A DNA stretch of 5,993 bases from an uncultured Eubacterium sp. (GTDB lineage Bacteria; Bacillota; Clostridia; Lachnospirales; Lachnospiraceae), in contig URAI01000124.1 in the NCBI GenBank assembly GCA_900545725.1, forward strand, positions 1 through 5,993. The letters run 5' to 3'. Shown in pieces: positions 1 through 5,993 of this stretch. Position 1 is the stretch's first letter; each line of letters starts with the position of its first letter. The notes beneath the pieces were generated by a model. It did no database searches. It was given only the letters and a program-made list of their open reading frames with translations, and had not been told where the DNA came from. The translations under genes and the position numbers were made by a program.

Positions 1-120
1 TAAAATTCCCAATACAATCCGCCACTTCCTCGCTACATTTCAAAAATCTCTGCGCCAGGTATAACGACCCATTGGTTACCAGTCAGCAATATACATTGTG
101 GATTTATTATGCAGCCATTG
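1..120. other. Region downstream of dctM, possible gene or element remnant
   Basis: This stretch follows the dctM stop codon and continues past the left edge. Its composition differs from the operon: 49 of 120 bases are G or C, against a clearly more AT-rich neighbourhood. On the minus strand, one frame opens right after an in-frame TAA that overlaps the dctM tail. It reads about 30 codons, including GCIINPQCILLTGNQWVVI and ending AEIFEM, to a TAG near position 33. It has no ATG or GTG near its beginning, so it is not a convincing intact gene. The opposite strand is also open from position 4 to a TAA at 127-129 (..YISKISAPGITTHWLPVSN..), so which strand codes, if either, is unclear. No hairpin with a T-tract is visible, so no terminator for the operon can be placed here. 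I do not recognise the sequence. Confidence 0.3.
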
Positions 121-1422
121 TTAAATTAATCCCATAAGCTGCGGTATTCCCAGTGATAATGCTGGTACAAATGTTACTAAAAGCAGTAATATAAATAACG
201 CAATAAAGTAAGGAACCAGCTTAGGTGTAACCTTTTCAATTGAAACATCTCCAATACCACAACCAACAAATAAAACTGAACCTACCGGTGGTGTTACATT
301 TCCAAGACACATATTGAATATAAGCATTACGCCGAACTGAATATCTGTCATACCAAGTCCTTGTGCTATCGGTAAAAAGATTGGTGTAAATATTAATATA
401 GCCGGTGTAATATCCATAAACATTCCAACTATCATAAGAATTAAATTCATTAAGATGAAAATAACATATTTATTTGTTGAAATGCTTAATAATGCATTAC
501 TAATTGCTTCCGGCACTCCTGAATATGCCATGATAAATGACATTGCAGAAGACGCTGCTATAAGGAAGAGAATTACACCTGATACCTTTGCTGAATTTTC
601 CAAAATCTTTATAAAGCTCTTAAATGTAATGCTCTTATAAATTATTGAAAGAATCAGACAATATAATACCGCAATACCTGCACCCTCTGTTGCTGTAAAT
701 ATACCTGAAACAATACCACCAATAACTATTATAATAAGTAATAAAGATGGAACTGCTCTTAAAACAGTCTTAGAAATACTTACTGACTTATCACGTCCTG
801 TTGCTTTAATACCGAGTTTTTTTGCCAATATAAATGCTATTATCATACAGACAATGCCCATAAGAATACCCGGAAGATAACCAGCCATAAATAATGTTGA
901 TATTGAAACACCACCCGCAACTGTTGAATACACAATAAAAGCTGATGTTGGCGGAATTAAAAGTCCTGTTGGTGCTGATACTATATTAGCTGATGCTGAA
1001 AATGCAGGGTCATAGCCTTGCTCTTTTTCAATAGGACTGATACAGCCACCAATAGCTGAGGCTGCTGCAACTGATGAACCTGATAGTGCTCCAAAAAGCA
1101 TGTTACCAAGGATATTGGCCTGTGCAAGATTGCCGGGAATTTTACCTACAAAAAGCTGTGCAAAGTCTACAAGCCTTTTTGCGATACCACCATTGTTCAT
1201 AATATTTCCTGCTAAGATAAATAATGGAACGGCTAAAAGTGAAAAACTTTCAACACCTGTATTCATTTTCTGCATTGTAATAAATGTAATCTGATCCCAT
1301 GACAGTGATGACATGGCAGTTACAATTGATGACACAATAATGCTTACTGAAATCGGAACGCCTAAGAAAAGCAGAAGTCCGAAGACAACAAATAATATAA
1401 TAGTAGTTATTGCTATACTCAT
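121..1422 (-). CDS. dctM: TRAP transporter large permease subunit DctM
   Basis: The 433-residue protein is the large membrane subunit of a tripartite ATP-independent periplasmic (TRAP) transporter, a secondary carrier that moves organic acids by ion symport after delivery by a binding protein. It is hydrophobic almost throughout, with about a dozen membrane segments, and its length is normal for the family. Family landmarks visible in order are: LLAVPLFILAGNIMNNGGIA at 62-81; GALSGSSVAAASAIG at 111-125; APTGLLIPPTSAF at 150-162; GIFTATEGAGIAVLYC at 240-255; MDITPAILIFTPIFLPIA at 336-353; and GNVTPPVGSVLFVGC at 374-388. The two related SGSS and TPPVG regions fit the inverted-repeat, elevator-type transport core known for this ion transporter superfamily. 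The start is supported by AGGAGG 5 nt upstream (1428-1433). It is the last gene of the operon inside the window, 75 nt after dctQ. The substrate cannot be read from this subunit. Confidence 0.95.
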   Translation of the reverse strand: MSIAITTIILFVVFGLLLFLGVPISVSIIVSSIVTAMSSLSWDQITFITMQKMNTGVESFSLLAVPLFILAGNIMNNGGIAKRLVDFAQLFVGKIPGNLAQANILGNMLFGALSGSSVAAASAIGGCISPIEKEQGYDPAFSASANIVSAPTGLLIPPTSAFIVYSTVAGGVSISTLFMAGYLPGILMGIVCMIIAFILAKKLGIKATGRDKSVSISKTVLRAVPSLLLIIIVIGGIVSGIFTATEGAGIAVLYCLILSIIYKSITFKSFIKILENSAKVSGVILFLIAASSAMSFIMAYSGVPEAISNALLSISTNKYVIFILMNLILMIVGMFMDITPAILIFTPIFLPIAQGLGMTDIQFGVMLIFNMCLGNVTPPVGSVLFVGCGIGDVSIEKVTPKLVPYFIALFILLLLVTFVPALSLGIPQLMGLI

Positions 1423-1497
1423 AAAAACCTCCTGTTAAATTAAATCTAACACTTATACTCATAAGCTGATTAATATTTATCTTGTTATTAACGATTT

Positions 1498-1986
1498 TTA
1501 TTCAATTTTATTTCCTGTGATATCCTCATACAGGTTGATAATCTGTGCTATTGTTATAAATATTCCTGATATCGGAGTTATTGCATATACTAAAGATCGT
1601 GGTATCCCAAGAAGTGCTGAAAACTCCTGTCTTGCCGATAATGCAAGCATAAATCCACCTATTATAAACACAAATACTGCAAGTAAAAGAATCAATATAT
1701 CTATAAATGATACTAAAATCTTGTGTTTAACACCTGTCACTTTATCTTTTATAAGTGTAAGAGCCATATGGTCTCTTGTAAAAAATGCGTATGCTGCACC
1801 TATAAAGGCTGTCCACATAAGTGAATATTTAACAAGTTCTTCTGTAAATGCTGCCGGACTGTTTAATACATAACGTGTAAACACCTGCCATAACACAAGT
1901 ATAGTCATAAATGAAAGCAATACTGAACAAACTGCAGACAATACTTTATTCATTATATTTTTAACTGCTGCCAAAGTTTTTACCAT
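1498..1986 (-). CDS. dctQ: TRAP transporter small permease subunit DctQ
   Basis: The 162-residue protein is the small membrane subunit of the TRAP transporter, which pairs with DctM and helps dock the substrate-binding protein. Four hydrophobic segments lie at roughly 15-36, 52-70, 92-115 and 132-152, as expected for DctQ. Family signatures are VLWQVFTRYVLNSPAAFTEE at 31-50, with the usual R-Y-V then acidic TEEL pattern, RDHMALTLI at 71-79, and a C-terminal RSLVYAITPISG at 130-141. The start codon lies 2 nt after the dctP TAG. The only ribosome binding site (AAAGGGGA) sits in the last codons of dctP, so translation is probably coupled to dctP. The subunit is separate rather than fused to DctM, as fusions are in some species. 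Confidence 0.93.
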   Translation of the reverse strand: MVKTLAAVKNIMNKVLSAVCSVLLSFMTILVLWQVFTRYVLNSPAAFTEELVKYSLMWTAFIGAAYAFFTRDHMALTLIKDKVTGVKHKILVSFIDILILLLAVFVFIIGGFMLALSARQEFSALLGIPRSLVYAITPISGIFITIAQIINLYEDITGNKIE

Positions 1987-1988
1987 AT

Positions 1989-3032
1989 CTAATTCCCCTT
2001 TCTTACTTTCTCAATTGTACTAAGAAGTGAATCTACTCCCGGATATTTATTTCTATAACTGGTAATCATATCTGCTGTTGCATCTCTAAATGCCTGCTTG
2101 TCTACATCGTATACAAATTCAACACCCATTTTCTTTGCTTCATCAACAGCTTCATTAATAGCTTCGTCCCACATTTCCTTATGTGCATTTGTTGCATCCT
2201 TAGCACATTCTATTATTATCTTCTGGTCGTCTGCTTCAATGTTATTCCAGACCTTTGCACTCATAACCATTACATCCGGTATCATAGCATGTTGGTCAAC
2301 GGAATATACTTTGCACACCTCACCATGCTTGCCCACTGTAAGTGCTGTTTCGTTATTTTCTGTTCCTTCAATTATTCCTGTTGAAAGTGCTGTATATACC
2401 TCGCTATATGACATAGCAACAGGAGTTCCGCCTAATGCACTCATCATATCTGTCTGTGACTTCATATCCTGTACTCTTATCTTAATACCATCGAGATCTT
2501 TAGGTGTGCGTATGGCTTTGTCTTTTGTATAAAATGAACGTGCACCTGATGTGAAATATGTTAATGTTACGAATCCATCATCTTTTGTTGATAAAAAGAA
2601 ATCCTGCATTTCTTTAGAATCCATGATATTATAAAAATCCTGCGTATCATCAAATATATATGGAAGTCCAAATGTGTTATATGCATCATTATACGTTGCA
2701 AGTCCCGGTGCTGAAACCTTAGTCATAGCAATAACACCTGCCTGCAGCTGCTCTAGGTTTTCTGTTTCTGAACCCAGCTGTCCATTTGGAAATATCTTTA
2801 CTACAATTCTGCCATTTGTTTTTTCTTTTACTTCTTTCGCAAACTTCGTCATTGCAATATGTACTGTATGACTTTCTGATAATCCATGAGCTAATGTAAG
2901 TATCATTGGATTGTCAGCCGTTGCATTTTTACTTGAACCCGCTCCCTCATTAGCACCACAGCCTGTCATTGCGAATACATTAACAATAACAAGTACACTC
3001 ATAATCACTATTGCATTAAATCTTTTAAGCAT
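1989..3032 (-). CDS. dctP: TRAP transporter substrate-binding lipoprotein DctP
   Basis: The 347-residue protein is the extracytoplasmic solute receptor of the TRAP system. The N-terminus has a short basic region (MLKR), a hydrophobic stretch at about 8-22 and a lipobox MTGC with Cys25, so it should be lipid-anchored on the outer face of the membrane, as expected in a Gram-positive. The mature domain begins with a strand at ILTLAHGLSESH (44-55). It contains VVKIFPNGQLGSETENLEQL at 77-96. The family core is DLDGIKIRVQ at 179-188, including Arg186, which aligns with the arginine that grips the substrate carboxylate in characterised members such as SiaP. This is followed by GGTPVAMSYSEVYTALSTGI (201-220) and EGTENN (222-227). 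The arginine points to an acidic ligand. The IRVQ and ENN style recalls the C4-dicarboxylate and sugar-acid branch, but that is an impression, not a substrate call. AGGAGG (3038-3043) lies 5 nt before the ATG. The gene starts 19 nt after the GH31 stop. Confidence 0.94.
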   Translation of the reverse strand: MLKRFNAIVIMSVLVIVNVFAMTGCGANEGAGSSKNATADNPMILTLAHGLSESHTVHIAMTKFAKEVKEKTNGRIVVKIFPNGQLGSETENLEQLQAGVIAMTKVSAPGLATYNDAYNTFGLPYIFDDTQDFYNIMDSKEMQDFFLSTKDDGFVTLTYFTSGARSFYTKDKAIRTPKDLDGIKIRVQDMKSQTDMMSALGGTPVAMSYSEVYTALSTGIIEGTENNETALTVGKHGEVCKVYSVDQHAMIPDVMVMSAKVWNNIEADDQKIIIECAKDATNAHKEMWDEAINEAVDEAKKMGVEFVYDVDKQAFRDATADMITSYRNKYPGVDSLLSTIEKVRKGN

Positions 3033-3051
3033 AATAACCTCCTATCCGCTT

Positions 3052-5565
3052 CTACATTCCAATCATGTCAAATACCTCAAATGAAATCATTACCTGATGA
3101 TTTTTCTTTGGATTACTATATTTTATCTGAACAGACTTTAAGCTCTGGCTGTAATACCAGCCACAATCTGCCTTTTCATACTTACTTCTATGAAGAAAAT
3201 GAGGTATTTCTTTGCCATCAATCTCTACATAATATGGGGCTTTTTCTCTGTGAATCACATCAAGTTCCATACTCTCAACTGTATTTTGATAATTACCTTC
3301 ATATGCAAAATCAATATATGTCTTTGCTCCTGCTTTAACATAAATATTTGTTTTAAGATAATCACCATTTTTATAATTATTTGTCTTTCCATCATCATCA
3401 TACATTTCAAATGATGAATCTACATCGGGTGCAAATATTATATGAAGTGAATTGACAACGTCATTCATAAGATTGTATATCTGATTTTCTGCCATTGGAA
3501 TAATAGCACCACTCTTAATAAACATCGGAATTGTATCAATCGCAACAGCCTTTTCAATTGTCTGACCTGTCACATACTCTTTTCTTGTATTAAAATCATA
3601 AAATCTTACATTGCTGTCCTGTGCCTTAGGCAGATAGACTTTCCTTGTCTTTGCACCTTTTTCAACAATATTTGCAATCAGAAGTGAATCCCCCCACATA
3701 AAGTCAACGCCTTCATTATATGTGTTTGTATCATTTTGAAATGCCATAAACATAGGTGTCATAATTGGCAATCCTCTTTTATGCGCTCTGTATTCAAGTG
3801 AATAAAGATATGGTGACATTCTATATCTTAACTTTATGGCTTCTGTAATGTATTTTTTCATATCTGTATACATCCACGGCTCTGTAACTGTATTATCTGT
3901 ATTTACAGAATGAATCGAGAATCTCGGCATAAATATTCCATTTTGAACCCATCTTACAAAAAGCTCAGGTTCCGGTGATTCTCCATAAAAACCACCCACA
4001 TCACTACCGTCATTTGCCACACCACAAAGTCCCATGCCAAGCATTGTAGCTATATTATATTTAAGTGCATCCCAACATGTTAAATTATCACCGGTCCAAA
4101 CCTGCGCATATCTTTGTATTCCTGCATGACCTGACCTGCACACTGAAAATGGTCTTACATTAGGATTGTATTCTTCAATAGCTTCGTTGGACAATTGACA
4201 CATGATATTACTCATTACTGGTTTAAGCTGTCCTATTGTACTTCCCTTGCCTTCAAAATATACTCTGGCATCTTTATCCACCATTGAATCATATTCACAA
4301 TTATCATTCCACACAGATTCGCAGCCATATTGTAATAATCCATCTGTCAAATATTCTTTCCAATGCTTTCTTGTTTCAGCCTTTGTAAAATCTACAAATA
4401 CGCCGGTGCCTCCCCACCATGTTCCTTTTCCCGGTTCGTCTTTTACACTGTCATAAACAAACATATCTTTCTTTTTCATATCTTCAAGATATGGGTGGAC
4501 AAGTAACATTCCCGGTTTAACATTTGGTGATACAACCACTCCCTTCTCTTTCATTTTTGCAAACCAATCAGCCGGATCTTTAAATCTCTTATTATTCCAC
4601 GTAAAACTGCATCTTTTTATACCATCTTGTGTTTCTACTGCACAATATCCTGATGATAACTGAAAACCGTCAATTGGAACATCTTCTTCTTTTACAGTAT
4701 CAATAAATTCAAGTATTGCCTCGTCACAATCTTTTGGAAGCTCCGGATAGTACATTGATGAACCAAGATAACCAAAAGCTGCCTTTGGAAGCAGCATTGA
4801 TTTTCCTGTTAAATCTGTATACCTTTCAACTACATCTTCAATTGATGGACCTGCTATTAAAAATAAATCAACATCACCTGAATCTGCTCTGAATGTCGAA
4901 TATCTATGCCAGTAATTTCTCTTTTCCCTGCCCATATTGAAATCACATTCTGCTGTTGAATGATAAAAATATCCGACTGCCTTTTTAGTAGCTGCTGATA
5001 ACTTTATGTAAAACGGAATATGCTTATATAAGGAATCGGTTTCTTTCGGATTGTATCCCATAGCATCTCCCGGTGCCATATTCATATATTTTTCAGCTTT
5101 ATTTATCTGTCCACTCTTTTCCCCAAATCCATAAAAATAATCATCTGCTTCTATCTGACTTGTATGAATACGTCTTTTATTAGAATCCTCACGATATGCA
5201 AGATCTGTAATATCAGCATGAATCAAAGTTCCCTCTGAATCATATACACATATACGAAAAGGATTTTTTTCTACCTCAATACGAAGCTTATTTCCAACTA
5301 TTACCGCCTTATCTTTATCATCAGTTAATGTGGAATCTGCAGCCTTAACTTTTTTCCGGTAGTCTTTCATTAATTCATCCGTTCTTGAATCCCACGCTGT
5401 TTTTACAAGACTATAAGAAGCCTCATCCCAGTCACCATCAAATCCGGCTCTTATTCTTATAATATCGTCAGTTAAAAACCACAAACGTATTTCAACTGCA
5501 TTTGTATATATAGAATAATAATTGCCATTAAATACAACATTTTGTGCATTATAACATACTTTCAT
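3052..5565 (-). CDS. Cytoplasmic glycoside hydrolase family 31 (alpha-glycosidase-like)
   Basis: The 837-residue protein is a retaining alpha-glycoside hydrolase of family GH31. Domains run as follows: an N-terminal beta-sandwich (about 1-255) with the mutarotase-like block FYGFGEKSGQINKAEKYMN (144-162); a TIM barrel (about 260-595); then C-terminal beta domains with a DUF5110-like part (about 700-755, FEMYDDDGKTNNY). Catalytic motifs are visible. The nucleophile is Asp421 in SVWNDNCEYD. The likely acid/base is Asp493 in WTGDN, preceded by RSGHAGIQRY (477-486). GSDVGGF (520-526) and FSIHS with His552 complete the -1 site. There is no signal peptide, so it should act in the cytoplasm on imported substrate. 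The substrate-side motif FQLSSGY (301-307) and the WNDNxEY nucleophile motif recall the uncharacterised Aec37-like GH31 group (from memory, not checked) rather than classic WNDMNEP maltase-type enzymes. Start: AGGAGG lies 7 nt before the ATG (5573-5578). It is first in an operon with dctP, dctQ and dctM. GH31 identity is sure; substrate is unknown. Confidence 0.93.
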   Translation of the reverse strand: MKVCYNAQNVVFNGNYYSIYTNAVEIRLWFLTDDIIRIRAGFDGDWDEASYSLVKTAWDSRTDELMKDYRKKVKAADSTLTDDKDKAVIVGNKLRIEVEKNPFRICVYDSEGTLIHADITDLAYREDSNKRRIHTSQIEADDYFYGFGEKSGQINKAEKYMNMAPGDAMGYNPKETDSLYKHIPFYIKLSAATKKAVGYFYHSTAECDFNMGREKRNYWHRYSTFRADSGDVDLFLIAGPSIEDVVERYTDLTGKSMLLPKAAFGYLGSSMYYPELPKDCDEAILEFIDTVKEEDVPIDGFQLSSGYCAVETQDGIKRCSFTWNNKRFKDPADWFAKMKEKGVVVSPNVKPGMLLVHPYLEDMKKKDMFVYDSVKDEPGKGTWWGGTGVFVDFTKAETRKHWKEYLTDGLLQYGCESVWNDNCEYDSMVDKDARVYFEGKGSTIGQLKPVMSNIMCQLSNEAIEEYNPNVRPFSVCRSGHAGIQRYAQVWTGDNLTCWDALKYNIATMLGMGLCGVANDGSDVGGFYGESPEPELFVRWVQNGIFMPRFSIHSVNTDNTVTEPWMYTDMKKYITEAIKLRYRMSPYLYSLEYRAHKRGLPIMTPMFMAFQNDTNTYNEGVDFMWGDSLLIANIVEKGAKTRKVYLPKAQDSNVRFYDFNTRKEYVTGQTIEKAVAIDTIPMFIKSGAIIPMAENQIYNLMNDVVNSLHIIFAPDVDSSFEMYDDDGKTNNYKNGDYLKTNIYVKAGAKTYIDFAYEGNYQNTVESMELDVIHREKAPYYVEIDGKEIPHFLHRSKYEKADCGWYYSQSLKSVQIKYSNPKKNHQVMISFEVFDMIGM

Positions 5566-5653
5566 TATATATCCTCCTAAACAATAGCTTGTTAAATTTC
5601 TATCTATATACTACTCATTTTATAACTTTTATACTATACATATTTTGACAAAT

Positions 5654-5674
5654 ATATGTATTTTCTTTACATAT
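5654..5674. repeat. Inverted repeat ATATGTA-N7-TACATAT, possible operator
   Basis: Perfect 7-bp arms (5654-5660 and 5668-5674) flank a 7-nt TTTTCTT spacer in the leader region upstream of the GH31 gene. It lies about 15-35 nt downstream of the transcription start predicted from the candidate promoter, a place where a repressor could block elongation. The TGTA..TACA dyad is of a kind bound by several regulator families. In this AT-rich DNA a short dyad can also arise by chance. Confidence 0.3.
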
Positions 5675-5696
5675 CTTGCACAAAACCAATTAATAA

Positions 5697-5724
5697 TTTA
5701 TAATGGAATTATAAAATTTATCAA
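5697..5724 (-). promoter_or_regulatory. Candidate promoter of the GH31-TRAP operon
   Basis: On the minus strand, TTGATA (5719-5724) as -35 and TATAAA (5697-5702) as -10 are separated by 16 bp. Each has five of six matches to the housekeeping sigma consensus. Transcription would begin near 5690, giving a leader of about 125 nt before the GH31 start. The region is so AT-rich that other boxes are possible, so this is the best candidate rather than a certain site. Confidence 0.4.
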
Positions 5725-5732
5725 TAATTCCA
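5704..5732. promoter_or_regulatory. Inverted repeat TGGAATTAT-N11-ATAATTCCA, likely operator
   Basis: Perfect 9-bp arms (5704-5712 and 5724-5732) have centres 20 bp apart, about two helical turns, which suits a dimeric regulator contacting one face of the DNA. The repeat spans the -35 box and spacer of the candidate minus-strand promoter, a classic repressor position. It is the longest dyad in the AT-rich half of the intergenic region. The regulator is unknown. No regulator gene is complete in the window. Confidence 0.4.
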
Positions 5733-5822
5733 AATAATTCATATTGACTAAACACAAGCCGTATCAATTTTATAATAAAAATATTACATACTTAAATATT
5801 ATATATTTTACAAAAAGAGTTA

Positions 5823-5859
5823 GTGTGAATAATCAGATTGATATGCCGATTATTCACAC
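5823..5859. repeat. Perfect 12-bp hairpin (H1)
   Basis: GTGTGAATAATC (5823-5834) is exactly complementary to GATTATTCACAC (5848-5859), leaving a 13-nt loop (5835-5847). There is no T-tract after either arm, so it is not by itself an intrinsic terminator. It marks a sharp change from the AT-rich promoter region on its left and directly abuts the second hairpin on its right. It could be a subterminal hairpin of an IS200/IS605-type element end or part of a structured RNA leader of the plus-strand ORF. Confidence 0.6.
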
Positions 5860-5890
5860 GGCTATTTGTTTCTGAGCAGAACAAATAGCC
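5860..5890. repeat. Perfect 11-bp hairpin (H2) abutting H1
   Basis: GGCTATTTGTT (5860-5870) pairs exactly with AACAAATAGCC (5880-5890) around a 9-nt loop TCTGAGCAG (5871-5879). It begins at the very next base after H1, so the two stems could stack end to end in RNA or in single-stranded DNA. There is no T-tract after it. Its loop is complementary to the sequence just before the downstream Shine-Dalgarno, which is described as a separate feature. Confidence 0.6.
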
Positions 5891-5964
5891 CTTGATGGCA
5901 GAAAAAAATCGCCTGTGCGATTTTTTCTTCGCCTCTTCACAACAACGCTGCTTAGAAATGAGGA
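5871..5964 (+). promoter_or_regulatory. Possible loop to pre-SD pairing in the plus-strand leader
   Basis: In plus-strand RNA, the whole loop of H2 (UCUGAGCAG, 5871-5879) can pair over 9 consecutive bases, one of them G-U, with CUGCUUAGA (5948-5956). The target ends 3 nt before the Shine-Dalgarno core GAGGA (5960-5964). Such a long-range pseudoknot would enclose the terminator-like hairpin and place structure beside the ribosome binding site, which could limit translation of the downstream ORF. The complementarity is seen directly; the function is inference. Confidence 0.35.
5901..5930 (+). terminator. Bidirectional intrinsic-terminator-like hairpin (H3)
   Basis: AAAAAATCGC (5903-5912) and GCGATTTTTT (5917-5926) form a 10-bp stem with a CTGT loop, followed by CTTC. 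Because the arms carry A and T runs, it gives a GC-containing stem plus U-tract in both directions. It could stop plus-strand transcripts before the ORF at 5970 and also protect the GH31 operon from transcription coming from the right. Its place 40 nt before a plus-strand start suggests attenuation or insulation of that ORF. Confidence 0.6.
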
Positions 5965-5969
5965 TTTTT

Positions 5970-5993
5970 ATGAAAGATATCGCCCAAAGTAAT
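5970..5993 (+). CDS. First codons of a plus-strand ORF, cut by the window edge
   Basis: ATG at 5970 is followed by eight in-frame codons, MKDIAQSN, to the end of the window. GAGGA (5960-5964) lies 5 nt before the ATG and supports this start. An in-frame ATG at 5958 (adding MRIF) overlaps that site and is less likely. Two readings are open. The structured leader with a terminator, and the short polar N-terminus ending SN, resemble TnpA transposases of the IS200/IS605 family, which often start with a few polar residues, then SNH or SHT, before the YH..V core. Alternatively, KDIA is a common opening of LacI-type regulators, which often sit divergent from sugar operons. Eight residues cannot decide between them. 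Confidence 0.45.

Noticed and set aside
1423..1497. Internal promoter or small gene in the 75-nt dctQ-dctM gap.
   Set aside because: The gap is AT-rich with no dyad, no paired -35/-10 boxes and no ORF with a start. Only the dctM ribosome binding site is supported.
1517..1873. Plus-strand open frame of 118 codons antisense to dctQ.
   Set aside because: It lies fully within the complementary strand of dctQ, whose family motifs are clear, and it has no recognisable domain.
2098..2532. Plus-strand open frame of 144 codons inside dctP.
   Set aside because: It is antisense to a well-supported dctP, lacks a good ribosome binding site and encodes a Ser/Thr/Ile-rich low-complexity product typical of a shadow frame.
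3052..5565. Sulfoquinovosidase (YihQ-type GH31), which would pair well with a transporter for an anionic sugar.
   Set aside because: The nucleophile region reads WNDNCEYD, not the ADFGE-type motif of YihQ as I recall it, and no other sulfosugar pathway gene is present. It cannot be supported.
5645..5673. Plus-strand TTGACA with TACATA 17 bp downstream as a promoter.
   Set aside because: The -35 is perfect, but the -10 matches only three of six positions, and the site lies about 300 bp from the ORF. Not convincing enough to list as a feature.
5744..5776. Plus-strand promoter with TTGACT (5744-5749) and TATAAT (5771-5776) for the ORF at 5970.
   Set aside because: The spacer is 21 bp, too long for a normal sigma-70-type promoter. 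The TATAAT alone is weak evidence in such AT-rich DNA.
5860..5969. Retron-type non-coding RNA, with 5871-5879 and 5948-5956 as the a1/a2 repeats before a reverse transcriptase.
   Set aside because: Only one hairpin lies between the complementary segments, the a1 candidate is itself the loop of a strong hairpin, and nothing of a reverse transcriptase is visible in eight codons.
5823..5969. Known riboswitch class in the plus-strand leader.
   Set aside because: I could not match the hairpins or the linking sequences to the conserved core of any riboswitch I know. The perfect stems with variable-looking loops fit mobile-element ends at least as well.

Overview
The window is AT-rich, with strong AGGAGG-type ribosome binding sites. 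Codon usage and protein style suggest a low-GC Firmicute, most likely a Lachnospiraceae-type gut or rumen clostridium (inference; there is no marker gene here).

Almost all of it is one four-gene operon read on the minus strand, in transcription order: a cytoplasmic family 31 glycoside hydrolase (3052-5565), then a complete tripartite TRAP transporter: lipoprotein binding subunit DctP (1989-3032), small membrane subunit DctQ (1498-1986) and large permease subunit DctM (121-1422). Gaps are 19, 2 and 75 nt, so co-transcription is likely. The implied job is uptake of an acidic (carboxylate or sulfonate) glycoside or sugar acid by the TRAP system, with alpha-glycoside cleavage inside the cell by the GH31 enzyme. 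The substrate cannot be read from the sequence.

Between the hydrolase start and the right edge lie about 400 bp without an evident long gene. The operon-proximal part (5566-5822) is very AT-rich. It holds a candidate minus-strand promoter and two inverted repeats placed like operators. The distal part (5823-5969) is different: two perfect hairpins directly abutting, then a bidirectional terminator-like hairpin, then a Shine-Dalgarno sequence and the first eight codons of a plus-strand ORF (MKDIAQSN...) cut by the window edge. The 9-nt loop of the second hairpin can pair along its whole length with the 9 nt just upstream of that Shine-Dalgarno. This architecture resembles the left end and 5' leader of an IS200/IS605-type element. 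A LacI-type regulator gene with a structured leader is the main alternative.

The first 120 bp, downstream of dctM, are more GC-rich than the operon (49 of 120 bases). They carry an open minus-strand frame of about 30 codons with no normal start, possibly a fragment of a gene or a mobile-element end.
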